From NCBI GenBank assembly GCA_017959385.1, contig JAGDAS010000060.1:1-32433 (forward strand): a stretch of DNA of 32,433 nt. Reading direction: 5' to 3'. A model generated the notes under the pieces. The model ran no database searches, had not been told where the DNA came from, and was given only the letters and a program-made list of their open reading frames with translations. Positions within the stretch are counted from its first letter, which is position 1. Every line of letters starts with the position of its first letter. The translations under genes were made by a program, and so were the position numbers. Source of the stretch: Paludibacteraceae bacterium (GTDB lineage: Bacteria; Bacteroidota; Bacteroidia; Bacteroidales; Paludibacteraceae). Positions 1 to 8,620 of this stretch are shown here, in pieces.

Positions 1-120
1 GCTCCCGCCATCGAAAAGACCACGCTTGGTGATATCGAAGGTTTGGCCGCTTTGAAGGCTTCTCTGCAGGAGAGCGAGGCCAAGAGCGCCAAGAAATCCT
101 CCAAGAAGGACGCCGAATAA
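1..120 (+). CDS. rpsA: C-terminal end of a gene entering from the left edge; probable 30S ribosomal protein S1
   Basis: The frame is open from base 1 and gives 39 residues before TAA at 118-120. The visible tail has a short helix-like block, TTLGDIEGLAALKASL, followed by a Lys/Ser/Glu/Ala-rich end. From memory, Bacteroidota S1 proteins end with a similar TLGDxxALAALK block and a charged tail; that recollection is the only basis for the name. No S1 RNA-binding repeat lies inside the window, so the call is tentative. Another abundant protein with a charged tail is possible. The gene converges on uvrA and is followed by a terminator. Confidence 0.5.
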   Translation, partial: APAIEKTTLGDIEGLAALKASLQESEAKSAKKSSKKDAE

Positions 121-140
121 TCGGACGCACATAGCAAAAA

Positions 141-172
141 GAAAGCCGGGGTTGACCCCGGCTTTCTTTTTT
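141..172. terminator. Bidirectional intrinsic terminator between convergent genes
   Basis: An 11-bp perfect GC-rich stem (GAAAGCCGGGG at 141-151, CCCCGGCTTTC at 156-166) with a TTGA loop is followed by a T run on the plus strand. On the minus strand the stem is followed by another T run, the complement of the A run at 136-140. It should end both the rpsA-like transcript and the porQ-cmk-ispH-pfkA-uvrA transcript. The plus-strand T run reaches into the uvrA stop codon. Confidence 0.85.
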
Positions 173-2951
173 ACATCAGTTTCCCGCGTAGGAAAGGCGC
201 TGTCGGTGACTGGACACACCGGCACAACCCCTCGGGCGTGCCCTCGTAGATCAAATTACCACCCTTCTCACCGCCCTCCGGACCCAACTCAAGCACATAG
301 TCGGCCACAGCGATCACATCCAGGTTATGCTCAATGATGACCACCGTGTTGCCCCGCTCGATCAGCCGGTCAAAGGCATGCATCAGGGTTTTGATGTCGT
401 AATAGTGCAGTCCGGTGGTGGGCTCGTCAAAAATGAACAGACGGTGCAGTCGGTCGTCGCCTGTCAGGAACGAGGCCAGTTTGACCCGCTGGTTCTCGCC
501 TCCGGAGAGCGTACTCGACGACTGGCCCAATTTGAGGTATCCCAATCCCACCTCCTGCAGGGGTTTGAGGCGGGTCGTCACCCGGGAGGCTTTCTCATCT
601 TCCGAGAAGAACTCCACCGCCTGGTTAACGGTCATCTCGAGAACATCGTATATGGAGACACCCCGGTATTTCACATCCAGCGTATCCGGCTTGTAACGGC
701 GTCCGTGACAGGCCTCGCAGGTCAGCACCACATCGGCCATGAACTGCATGGGGACGGTCACCACCCCCTCGCCCTGGCATTCCTCACACCGGCCGCCCAC
801 CGAATTGAATGAGAAGTAACCGGCCGTATAGCCGGACTGCTTCGCCAACGGCTGGTCGGCGAACAAACGCCGGATCTCATCGAAAGCCTTCAGGTAGGTG
901 GCCGGATTGGAGCGCGTGCTCTTACCGATCGGGTTCTGGTCCACAAACTCCACTCCCTCCACCAAATGCAGTGCCCCCTGCAGGGAGCCGAAGCTTCCCA
1001 CATAGTCAACCGCTTCATCAAAATGACGTTTGAGTGCCGCATACAGGACATCGCGGACCAAAGTGGACTTGCCGGAACCGCTTACCCCCGTCACCACCGA
1101 AATCACACCCAACGGAAACTTGACGTTCAGATTCTTCAAATTATGTTCGGTCGCCTCCGTGATTTCCAGAAACTGGTTCGCCTTGCGCCGTGAGGCAGGC
1201 ACAGGCATCCGGTCCTCCCCGGACAGGAATCGCAGACTCGGCGATTTCGGATAACGGTCGGCCTCCGAGAGCAGCTGCGCCGGACGTCCAACGGCCGTCA
1301 CCTCACCGCCCAAACGTCCGGCTCCAGGCCCCATATCGACCATCCAGTCGGAGGCGCGCATCATCTGCTCGTCATGCTCCACCACCACCACGGTGTTGCC
1401 CAAGGCCTGCAACTTACGCAGCACCCCGATCAACCGTTGGGTATCCCTGCTGTGCAAACCCACACTGGGTTCGTCCAGCACATAGAGCGATCCGACCGGC
1501 GAGCTGCCCAGCGAAGTGGACAGATTGATCCGCTGGCTTTCGCCACCGGAGAGTGTGTTGGCGGCACGGTCGAGCGTCAGGTAACCCAGACCGACATCCA
1601 GCAGGTATTGCAGCCGGTTGGTTATCTCAATCAAGAGTTTTTTGGCCGCTTCGCGCTCGTAATCGTTCAGCGTAAGCGTGTTGAAGAAATGCAGCAGATC
1701 CCCGACCGACATGGCCGTCAGCTCATGAATGTTCTTTCCACCCACCCGGACATAGAGTGCCTCGGGGCGTAACCGGGATCCGTCGCACGCCGGACATTTC
1801 GTCTTGCCACGGTATCGGCTCAGCATGACCCGGTACTGGATTTTGTATTGGTTGGACTTGACCCATTCAAAAAATGCGTTGATTCCCTCAAAATACGGGG
1901 TTCCTTCCCACAACTGGCGCTTCTGCGCATCGGTCAGCCGGTAGTAAGGCTCATGCACGGGAAAACCGCACTGCGCCGCTCCGCGGACCACCGCCTTGCG
2001 GTATTCTCCCATTTTCTCACCGCGCCAGGGAGCGACCGCCCCTTCAAACACCGAAAGGGCCGGATTGGGAATCACGGCATGTTCGTCAATGCCGATAATC
2101 TGCCCGAAACCCTCACACTCCGGGCAGGCACCCAGCGGACTGTTGAAACTCAGCAACTGTTCGGAAGGCTGCATAAACTGGATGCCGTCGGCCGAAAACG
2201 CCTCCGAAAACTCCTCGGTGCGCACCACGTTCCGCTGTCCGTCGAGCACCAGCACACGGCACACGCCCCCCCCCTCATAGAATGCCGTCTGCACCGAATC
2301 CGCCAACCGGTTGAGAAAGGCTGGGCCGGGTTCGACCGCCACCCGGTCCACCACCAAGAGGGCGTCCGGGTAATTTTCCAAATGCTGCTGCAACTCGTCG
2401 ATACGCACCAAGGCACCGGCCGCCCAAAAGCGGCTGAACCCCTGCTGACGCAGTTCCTCCAAACGTTGCGGAACCAATGCGACCGGCGCCGTCAGCAGTA
2501 CCGGCGTTCCCTCGTCGAGGGCACCGATCATCTGTTGCACATCGGCCACCTGGTGTTTCTTCACCTCTCTGCCGGAAATGGGTGAGACGGTTTTGCCGAT
2601 ACGGGCGAACAGCTTGCGCAGGTAATCGTAGATTTCCGTCGAAGTACCGACGGTGGACCGCGAGTTGCGCGTCTTCACCTTCTGCTCCACCGCAATAGCG
2701 GGAGGCAGGCCGACAATGGCATCTACTTCAGGTTTGGACATACGTCCCAGAAACTGGCGGGCATAAGAGGAAAGACTCTCCACATAACGACGCTGCCCCT
2801 CGGCGTAAAGCGTATCGAACGCCAGCGATGACTTACCGCTGCCGCTCAGACCGGTAATGACCGTAAGGCTGCCGCGCGGAATGTCCACATCCACCTGCTT
2901 TAGGTTGTTGACCTGCGCCCCTTTGACCTGTATGAAATCCTCCGTACTCAA
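171..2951 (-). CDS. uvrA: UvrABC excinuclease subunit A
   Basis: DNA-damage recognition ATPase of nucleotide excision repair; it loads UvrB at lesions. At 926 aa it has the normal family length. Visible motifs: first Walker [10 protein letters not shown] (about residues 34-42), CPECEGFG (about 274) and CPACDG (about 385), first ABC signature LSGGESQR (about 467), second Walker [10 protein letters not shown] (about 621), the C-terminal zinc finger CEECQG...CEACHG (about 719 and 743), and second signature LSGGENQR (about 814). All metal- and ATP-binding elements look intact. The start is TTG at 2949-2951; it overlaps the pfkA stop TGA and gives an N-terminus of normal family length, with no better ATG upstream. 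It is the last gene of the minus-strand operon, so translation is probably coupled to pfkA. Confidence 0.97.
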   Translation of the reverse strand: MSTEDFIQVKGAQVNNLKQVDVDIPRGSLTVITGLSGSGKSSLAFDTLYAEGQRRYVESLSSYARQFLGRMSKPEVDAIVGLPPAIAVEQKVKTRNSRSTVGTSTEIYDYLRKLFARIGKTVSPISGREVKKHQVADVQQMIGALDEGTPVLLTAPVALVPQRLEELRQQGFSRFWAAGALVRIDELQQHLENYPDALLVVDRVAVEPGPAFLNRLADSVQTAFYEGGGVCRVLVLDGQRNVVRTEEFSEAFSADGIQFMQPSEQLLSFNSPLGACPECEGFGQIIGIDEHAVIPNPALSVFEGAVAPWRGEKMGEYRKAVVRGAAQCGFPVHEPYYRLTDAQKRQLWEGTPYFEGINAFFEWVKSNQYKIQYRVMLSRYRGKTKCPACDGSRLRPEALYVRVGGKNIHELTAMSVGDLLHFFNTLTLNDYEREAAKKLLIEITNRLQYLLDVGLGYLTLDRAANTLSGGESQRINLSTSLGSSPVGSLYVLDEPSVGLHSRDTQRLIGVLRKLQALGNTVVVVEHDEQMMRASDWMVDMGPGAGRLGGEVTAVGRPAQLLSEADRYPKSPSLRFLSGEDRMPVPASRRKANQFLEITEATEHNLKNLNVKFPLGVISVVTGVSGSGKSTLVRDVLYAALKRHFDEAVDYVGSFGSLQGALHLVEGVEFVDQNPIGKSTRSNPATYLKAFDEIRRLFADQPLAKQSGYTAGYFSFNSVGGRCEECQGEGVVTVPMQFMADVVLTCEACHGRRYKPDTLDVKYRGVSIYDVLEMTVNQAVEFFSEDEKASRVTTRLKPLQEVGLGYLKLGQSSSTLSGGENQRVKLASFLTGDDRLHRLFIFDEPTTGLHYYDIKTLMHAFDRLIERGNTVVIIEHNLDVIAVADYVLELGPEGGEKGGNLIYEGTPEGLCRCVQSPTAPFLRGKLM

Positions 2952-3928
2952 ATGGACAAGCTTCTAAGGGTATCCACCAGGCTCATATCAATGGGTTTGT
3001 CGTCCTTAATCGCCTTGGAGAAAGGTACATACACCACCTGGTCATGGTCTATGCCGATCATCACATTGCGCTGTCCCTCCATCAATGCCTGCACCGCACC
3101 ATATCCCAACCGGCTGGCCAGGATGCGATCGAATGCCGAAGGAGAGCCACCGCGCTGGATATGTCCCAGCACCACCACGCGCACATCGTACTCCGGATGC
3201 TCGCTTTTCACCCGGTCGGCCACCGTCTGCGCACCGCCGGTCACCTCACTTTCGGCCACCAGCACAATGCTGCTGTTCTTGGTTTTGCGAAAGCCGTTCT
3301 GAATGACTTCCGTCAAAAGGTCGTCTTTAATGCTGACCTCCGGAATCACCGCCGCCTCGGCACCCGAAGCGACCGCCGCATTGAGCGCCAGGAAACCGGC
3401 GTCACGCCCCATCACTTCCACAAAGAACAACCGCTCGTGCGAGGAGGCCGTATCGCGGATCTTGTCCACCGCATCAATCACCGTATTGAGCGCCGTGTCA
3501 TAACCAATGGTGTGGTCGGTGCCGAACAGGTCGTTGTCAATGGTGCACGGAACGCCCACCACAGGAATATTGTATTCCTTGGCGAAAATCCGGGCACCGG
3601 TAAACGTACCGTCACCACCCAACACGACCAAGGCGTCAATTCCCTCTTTTTGAATCACGTCGAAAGCCTGTTTGCGGCCTTCAGCCGTGGCAAACTCCTT
3701 ACAGCGCGCCGTCTTGAGGATGGTACCGCCCTGTTGGATGATATTGCTCACATTCTGTGTCTTGAACTCCACAATCTCATCGGAGAGTAGGCCCTTATAC
3801 CCACGATAGATGGCCTTTACCTTCATTCCGTTGAAAATAGCCGCCCGCGTCACCGCCCGTACAGCGGCATTCATTCCGGGAGCGTCACCTCCCGAGGTCA
3901 ATAGACCGATTGTCTTGATTTCCGTCAT
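2948..3928 (-). CDS. pfkA: ATP-dependent 6-phosphofructokinase
   Basis: Phosphorylates fructose 6-phosphate to fructose 1,6-bisphosphate, the committed step of glycolysis, in the cytoplasm. The 326 residues match the bacterial PfkA length. Motifs: GGDAPGMNA near the N-terminus (nucleotide binding), GGDGT at about 103-107, PCTIDND with the catalytic Asp at about 128-131, MGR (substrate binding), and [15 protein letters not shown] Gly rather than Asp in GGDGT, and no Lys before TIDND, favour ATP over pyrophosphate as phosphoryl donor (established rule for the family). The ATG at 3926-3928 follows the ispH stop by one base, and the stop overlaps the uvrA start. Confidence 0.96.
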   Translation of the reverse strand: MTEIKTIGLLTSGGDAPGMNAAVRAVTRAAIFNGMKVKAIYRGYKGLLSDEIVEFKTQNVSNIIQQGGTILKTARCKEFATAEGRKQAFDVIQKEGIDALVVLGGDGTFTGARIFAKEYNIPVVGVPCTIDNDLFGTDHTIGYDTALNTVIDAVDKIRDTASSHERLFFVEVMGRDAGFLALNAAVASGAEAAVIPEVSIKDDLLTEVIQNGFRKTKNSSIVLVAESEVTGGAQTVADRVKSEHPEYDVRVVVLGHIQRGGSPSAFDRILASRLGYGAVQALMEGQRNVMIGIDHDQVVYVPFSKAIKDDKPIDMSLVDTLRSLSI

Positions 3929-3929
3929 G

Positions 3930-4790
3930 TTATAGTCGATTTAACAACGCATTTCTCAATTCCTCCATCTGACTCAACGCCGTCGAAGTGGCTCCGCTGA
4001 TTCCCACCGACGAAACTCCTTCCAACCACTCCGTCCGCACATCCTCCACCGAAGAGACAAAATAGGTGTGCGGATTGTACCGGCGGCAGTTCTCCATCAG
4101 AATCCGTCCGTTGGAGCTTTTGGCTCCGCATACAAACAGCACCACGTCGTGCGCCTGGGCGAACTCACGCATCTGACGCATCCTTCCGGCCACCTGCCGG
4201 CAAATGGTGTCGTGGTGTTCCAACGATGTTCCCGCATGCAGGTAATCCCGTACCGCCCGGATCATGGCCTCATACCCCTCGCCCGACTTGGTCGTTTGCG
4301 AGAAAAGCACCGTATCGCGTTCAGGATCCAACCGGTCCACATCCGAAGCCTGTTCCAGCACCACCGCTTTCCCCTCGGTCTGCCCGACCAAGCCGTTCAC
4401 CTCGGCATGTCCGTACTTTCCGTAAATGGCGATCTGCACCTGCGGACGCTGCCGGTACACCTGGCTGATCCGCCGCTGCAACTGCAGCACCACCGGGCAG
4501 GTGGCGTCCAACAGCTGCAACCGGTGCGCCTCCGCTGTCCGATAGGTGGACGGTGGCTCGCCATGGGCGCGCAGCAGCACCTTGCTGTCGTGTAGTTGTG
4601 CATACGCCTCATGATCCACCACCCGGAGCCCCATCGCCGCCAAACGGGCCACCTCGGCTTCGTTGTGGACAATATCGCCCAGGCAATACAAACGTTCGCC
4701 GGCCGAGAGCGCCTGTTCAGCTTTCTGAATGGCATTCACCACTCCGAAACAAAAACCGGCATGCGGATCTATTTCTATTTGCAGCGGCAT
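3930..4790 (-). CDS. ispH: 4-hydroxy-3-methylbut-2-enyl diphosphate reductase
   Basis: Last enzyme of the MEP isoprenoid pathway; reduces HMBPP to IPP and DMAPP using a [4Fe-4S] cluster. With the start at 4788-4790 the protein is 286 aa, beginning MPLQIEID. The three cluster cysteines are C14 (GFCFGV), C98 (DATCPVV) and C197 (DTICRQ). H42, H76, H128 and the catalytic Glu (E130 in GHAEVNG) are present. An ATG nine codons upstream (4817) is also open. The inner start is preferred because family members begin only a few residues before the IEID...GFCFGV block. It overlaps cmk by 16 nt. It supplies precursors for the UppS product encoded at 18.6 kb. Confidence 0.95.
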   Translation of the reverse strand: MPLQIEIDPHAGFCFGVVNAIQKAEQALSAGERLYCLGDIVHNEAEVARLAAMGLRVVDHEAYAQLHDSKVLLRAHGEPPSTYRTAEAHRLQLLDATCPVVLQLQRRISQVYRQRPQVQIAIYGKYGHAEVNGLVGQTEGKAVVLEQASDVDRLDPERDTVLFSQTTKSGEGYEAMIRAVRDYLHAGTSLEHHDTICRQVAGRMRQMREFAQAHDVVLFVCGAKSSNGRILMENCRRYNPHTYFVSSVEDVRTEWLEGVSSVGISGATSTALSQMEELRNALLNRL

Positions 4791-5458
4791 GCTTTTACGT
4801 AAGCTTGATACATCCATTCATTCTGCTCCTCCAGCGTCATGTGGCCGTTGTCGAGCAACAATGCGTCATCGGCGCGGCGCAGCGGACTGTCGGCCCGGTG
4901 TTCGTCCATATCGTCCCGCTGGCGCACATTGGCCAGCACCTCCTCAAGCGACACCTGCCGTCCGGCCGAGCGGAGTTCATCGTAGCGCCTTTGCGCCCGT
5001 ACGGTGGCATCGGCCGTGACAAACACCTTCAAACGGGCATCCGGAAAGACCACCGTGCCGATGTCACGGCCGTCCATCACCACTCCGCCGCTGGCACCCA
5101 TCGCCCGCTGCCAGCGTACCAAATGACGCCTTACAAAGGGCAGTGCACTCACCCGGCTCACCTGCGACGACACCTGCATACTCCGGATTTCCGGTTCCAC
5201 CACCTCGCCGTTCAGGCGGCAGCGTCCCTGCGGATCGAAATCGACCGTCAGATCCGGCAAAGCCGCCTCCAGACGGGTCTGATCCACCTCGCCGTCCCGT
5301 ATCCATCCCTGACGCATTGCGTACAAGGTCACAGAACGATACATGGCTCCCGTATCAATATAGGTATATCCGATACGCTTGGCCAGTGCCTTGGCCATGG
5401 TGCTTTTTCCACACGAGGAATAACCGTCAACCGCTATGGTGATCCGATCTGTATTCAT
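4775..5458 (-). CDS. cmk: Cytidylate kinase
   Basis: Phosphorylates CMP and dCMP to the diphosphates in the cytoplasm. The 227 residues fit the family. Walker A GYSSCGKST lies at residues 12-20, followed by the YIDTGAMYR substrate-binding motif, and GxVVMDGRDIGTVVFPDA, diagnostic of Cmk, is in the middle. The ATG at 5456-5458 shares one base with the porQ stop (TAATG), pointing to translational coupling. The porQ-cmk neighbourhood is, to my knowledge, common in Bacteroidota. Confidence 0.96.
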   Translation of the reverse strand: MNTDRITIAVDGYSSCGKSTMAKALAKRIGYTYIDTGAMYRSVTLYAMRQGWIRDGEVDQTRLEAALPDLTVDFDPQGRCRLNGEVVEPEIRSMQVSSQVSRVSALPFVRRHLVRWQRAMGASGGVVMDGRDIGTVVFPDARLKVFVTADATVRAQRRYDELRSAGRQVSLEEVLANVRQRDDMDEHRADSPLRRADDALLLDNGHMTLEEQNEWMYQAYVKACRCK

Positions 5459-6480
5459 TAGAGTTTTTTCTTGTTTAAATGGTCAATATCCATGGAAAGA
5501 GTCAGATGGGTCGTCACCGCCGACTTGCCGAAGAAGGATACGCCCAACCCGAAATGGAAGGCCTGCAGACGCACCCCGCCACCCAACGACAGTCCGGCCA
5601 CCGACAGCACATACGGGTTCTGAAGGGACAGACCGCGGTCGAAATTATACGACAATGCCAGGAAGAAGCGGTCGTTGCGGGGAACGACATCCACACCCAG
5701 CACGATTTTGCGCGCAAAAGCCAGACCGGCTTTCACCCGACCGTCCGACTCCACGCCGGAGACAGCATAGTCATACTTCCATTTCTGCAAATCCTGCAAG
5801 GTGAAATGCAAGGCGAACGGCGCCTTGCGGAACCGTTTGACAAAACCCAAGTTGAGATGCACCGGCATCCAGCGCGACGCCATCGCCAGCTGCTCCGAAC
5901 CCGCGATCCGACCGCCGAAATTGCGCACCGTCAGCCCCACCGCCAGGCAGTGCGCCGTATCGGTGAACTGGATGCCCATATCCGCTCCCAGCGAAAAATA
6001 GTTGTAGTCCGCATAGTGGGACAAGGCGGGCTTGAGCGTGACTCCGATGCTGAAATAGCGGTTCAACAGGCGTGCGTACGAAGCGCTCAGGGCGAAATCC
6101 TGCGCTGTGTAACGGCCCAGCGGTGTACCGTCCGTATCGTATCCGTCCACTTCGCCGTAATGGGCGAATTGGAATCCGGCACCCAGAAAGTCATTTTCCG
6201 AAAGGGCCATGGAATACGAACCGCTGCCGTATCCGGTCCGCGCCAGATAAAAGGAGTAATTCAAATGCACCGTCTTTACCGCCGACTGCGTCAGCAGAGC
6301 CGGATTGAGCACCTGGAAGCCGGATTCCGAACCGTAAAAGGCGGCATTCACACCGCCCAACGCCGCCACGTGCGCCGACACAGGATAGTCCAGAAAGGAC
6401 GCCGTGCCGACCCCCATGGCCTGCGCCGCCGCCGGCACAGGCAGCAACCAAGGCAGCAGAAGAATCAGGATCTTTTTCAC
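5458..6480 (-). CDS. porQ: Type IX secretion outer-membrane protein PorQ
   Basis: A predicted outer-membrane beta-barrel; in the known T9SS, PorQ belongs to the PorU/V/Q/Z attachment complex that processes and anchors cargo. The protein (340 aa) starts with a signal peptide, VKKILILLLPWLLPVPAAAQA, then a FadL/PorV-like start (ALGGVNAAFYGSESGFQVLNPALL) and alternating barrel strands. The start is set at GTG 6478-6480. A TTG seven codons upstream (6499-6501) is open but lies inside the promoter -7 box TATCTTTG, so it should not be transcribed as a start codon. Name rests on the sequence pattern plus linkage to cmk. It is the first gene of the minus-strand operon. Confidence 0.85.
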   Translation of the reverse strand: MKKILILLLPWLLPVPAAAQAMGVGTASFLDYPVSAHVAALGGVNAAFYGSESGFQVLNPALLTQSAVKTVHLNYSFYLARTGYGSGSYSMALSENDFLGAGFQFAHYGEVDGYDTDGTPLGRYTAQDFALSASYARLLNRYFSIGVTLKPALSHYADYNYFSLGADMGIQFTDTAHCLAVGLTVRNFGGRIAGSEQLAMASRWMPVHLNLGFVKRFRKAPFALHFTLQDLQKWKYDYAVSGVESDGRVKAGLAFARKIVLGVDVVPRNDRFFLALSYNFDRGLSLQNPYVLSVAGLSLGGGVRLQAFHFGLGVSFFGKSAVTTHLTLSMDIDHLNKKKL

Positions 6481-6498
6481 TGGTTGACAATAAGCATT

Positions 6499-6506
6499 CA
6501 AAGATA
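6499..6506 (-). promoter_or_regulatory. -7 box of the porQ-cmk-ispH-pfkA-uvrA promoter
   Basis: The minus strand reads TATCTTTG, a match to the Bacteroidota -7 consensus TAnnTTTG. A clear TTTG -33 element is not seen; only a TTTT run lies upstream. The leader to the GTG start would be only about 12-15 nt. Confidence 0.6.
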
Positions 6507-6611
6507 ACCTTTTTTAGGAAAATTCAGCACCATTTCCGTGATAAGAAACATAAAAAAAAGCATCTGATCTGATTTTTCCGTACAGAGAGCCCTTTTTTCA
6601 AAAAAAATCCA

Positions 6612-6619
6612 TAAATTTG
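6612..6619 (+). promoter_or_regulatory. -7 box of the tonB promoter
   Basis: TAAATTTG matches TAnnTTTG, 37 bp before the tonB ATG; a T run (6593-6598) sits about where the -33 element would be. The 175-bp intergenic region 6481-6655 thus carries divergent promoters for porQ and tonB; nothing else is seen in it. Confidence 0.55.
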
Positions 6620-6655
6620 CGTAATATTTGATAGCGAATACTAGAAACAAATCCT

Positions 6656-7339
6656 ATGGAAGTTAAGAAATCACCGAAAGCGGACTTGGACAAACAGAAG
6701 GGTATGGCCCTTTTGATGGGTCTGGTCGCAGCGTTCGGTATCATGTACATCGTCTTCCAGTTTGCGGACAACGATGTCACGGCTACAGAGGCCTATGTTG
6801 AAGATTTCGTCGGCGAAGACGATATCATGATTGAAAGCACGCAGCGTGACGAAACGCCGCCCCCTCCCGAACCCGAACCGCAGAAACAGGTACTGGAGCA
6901 GGTGATTGAAATCGTGGACGAGAACGTGGAAACCGGAGAAGTGAACACCTCGACCGAGGATGAAGGCGAGGCGGTGGAGCCGGTTGCGCCGATCGCCCAG
7001 GTGGAAGAGGAGGACGACACGGAGAATCAGATTCTGATTGTGGTGGAGAAGACCGCCGAATTCCCCGGAGGTACCGAAGCCATGTACAAGTGGTTGTCCA
7101 AAAATATCAAATACCCGGCCATCTGTCAGGAGACCGGCATCCAAGGACGTGTGGTATGCCAGTTCGTCGTCAACAAGGACGGCAAGATTGTGGATGTTGA
7201 GGTGGTCCGTGGGGTGGACCCCAACCTGGATGCCGAAGCCATCCGCGTCATCAAGGCCATGCCGGCCTGGAAACCGGCCAAAAACGGCGGCAAAGCCGTG
7301 CGTATGCGCTACACGCTGCCGATCCGTTTCAAACTTTAA
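6656..7339 (+). CDS. tonB: Energy transducer TonB
   Basis: Couples the inner-membrane proton-motive force to TonB-dependent outer-membrane receptors. Of 227 residues, the N-terminal cytoplasmic stretch is short and Lys-rich, one membrane segment lies at about 17-36, then comes a periplasmic linker rich in Pro and Glu (TPPPPEPEP and a long acidic run). A C-terminal TonB domain follows from about residue 133: FPGGTEAMYKWLSKNIKYP, GRVVCQFVVNKDGKI, and a C-terminal IRFKL. This is the Bacteroidota TonB type. No exbB or exbD is in the window, so the partner complex must be encoded elsewhere. It is separated from hflX by a small hairpin. Confidence 0.92.
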   Translation: MEVKKSPKADLDKQKGMALLMGLVAAFGIMYIVFQFADNDVTATEAYVEDFVGEDDIMIESTQRDETPPPPEPEPQKQVLEQVIEIVDENVETGEVNTSTEDEGEAVEPVAPIAQVEEEDDTENQILIVVEKTAEFPGGTEAMYKWLSKNIKYPAICQETGIQGRVVCQFVVNKDGKIVDVEVVRGVDPNLDAEAIRVIKAMPAWKPAKNGGKAVRMRYTLPIRFKL

Positions 7340-7362
7340 ACTTGGATTACACCGAATACCAG

Positions 7363-7393
7363 GAACCCTCCCGCAAAGAGGGTTCTTTGGTTT
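7363..7393 (+). terminator. Weak terminator or attenuator between tonB and hflX
   Basis: An 8-bp perfect stem, GAACCCTC (7363-7370) and GAGGGTTC (7378-7385), with a 7-nt loop is followed by TTTGGTTT. The interrupted T run suggests partial termination, which would reduce hflX transcription relative to tonB. Confidence 0.5.
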
Positions 7394-7407
7394 GACTACC
7401 TTACATA

Positions 7408-8618
7408 ATGCAGGAAGAACAACCGCAAGACAACCGGGAACGGGCCATTCTGGTGGGGCTCATCACCCCCATGCAGGAGGAACGGAAGGCCCGCGAATAC
7501 TTGGACGAGCTGGCCTTTTTGGCCGACACGGCCGGGGCGGTGACCGTACGCCACTTCCTGCAGCGCGCCGACTGCGCCAACGCCAAGACCTTTGTCGGAA
7601 CCGGCAAACTGGAAGAACTGAAGAATTATGTCGCCGACAACGACATCCAACTGGCCATCTTCGATGACGAGTTGAGCGCCGTCCAGATCCGCAACATCGA
7701 AACCGAACTGCAGATCAAAGTGTTGGACCGTACCAACCTGATTCTGGATATTTTCGCCAAACGTGCACAGACAGCGCACGCCAAAACCCAGGTCGCACTG
7801 GCGCAACTTCAATACATGCTGCCCCGTCTGACCGGTTTGTGGACGCACTTGGAGCGGCAACGGGGCGGTATCGGTATGCGCGGACCGGGCGAGACTCAGA
7901 TCGAGACTGACCGCCGGATCATCCTGAGCCGCATCGCTCTGCTCAAGGCCGAACTGGCCGACATTGACCGGCAGAAGAGCATTCAGCGCAAAAACCGCGG
8001 AAAACTGGTCCGCGTAGCCCTGGTCGGCTACACCAATGTGGGCAAATCAACGCTGATGAACCTGCTCAGCAAATCGGATGTGTTCGCCGAGAACAAGCTC
8101 TTCGCCACACTCGACACCACCGTTCGCAAGGTAGTGGTCAAGAACCTGCCGTTTCTGCTGACCGACACCGTCGGATTTATCCGCAAACTTCCCCACGGTC
8201 TGGTCGAGTCGTTCAAGTCAACGCTTGACGAGGTACGCGACGCCGACATCCTGGTGCATGTGGTGGACATTTCCCATCCGGCCTTCGAGGAACAAATCCG
8301 GTGGTGGAGAAAACCTTGTCGGAAATCGACAAGCAGGAAAAACCGACCATTTTGGTGTTCAACAAAATAGACGATTACCGCTACACACCGCAGGACGCCT
8401 TCGACCTGGCCCCGAAAGAGCGTTGCAACTGGACGCTGGAAGAGTTGCAATCCTCCTGGATGGCCAAGCTGGGCGACAACTGCCTGTTCATCTCCGCCAA
8501 AGAGAAAACCAACATAGAAGCCCTCAAGGACGTACTGTACGAACGGGTGAAAACGATCCACACCGCCCGTTTCCCCTACAACGACTTCCTGTACGACACC
8601 TACGAAGATTTGCAGTAA
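7408..8618 (+). pseudogene. hflX: HflX GTPase with an apparent 1-nt deletion (frameshift)
   Basis: HflX is a ribosome-associated GTPase that splits or rescues stalled 70S ribosomes. The first frame (7408-8370) encodes the N-terminal HflX domain, the signature GGIGMRGPGETQIETDRR, G1 GYTNVGKST (about 208-216) and G3 DTVGF (about 253). At about 8299-8304 the frame breaks: it reads ...EEQIRWWRKP and stops at 8370. The continuation VVEKTLSEIDKQ, with G4 NKID and G5 SAK, lies in the -1 frame from 8301 to TAA 8618. Adding one G to the CGGTGG site restores a 403-residue protein of normal length. The truncated product would lack G4/G5 and so guanine specificity. Either a sequencing/assembly error or a true mutation; the coding signal is strong on both sides. 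Confidence 0.88.
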
Positions 8619-8620
8619 CC

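Noticed and set aside
5479-6507. A 342-codon plus-strand open frame opposite porQ
   Set aside because: Arg/Gln/His-rich translation typical of an antisense shadow; porQ has a signal peptide and a promoter.
8293-8307. Programmed -1 ribosomal frameshifting in hflX
   Set aside because: No slippery heptamer of the X XXY YYZ type is in frame at the break, no strong downstream stem was seen, and HflX is not a known recoded gene. A missing G is simpler.
8225-8620. Upstream extension of the DUF4954-like gene into hflX
   Set aside because: The 132 extra codons are Arg/Gln-rich nonsense over the HflX coding frame; the ATG at 8621, 2 nt after the hflX stop, fits much better.
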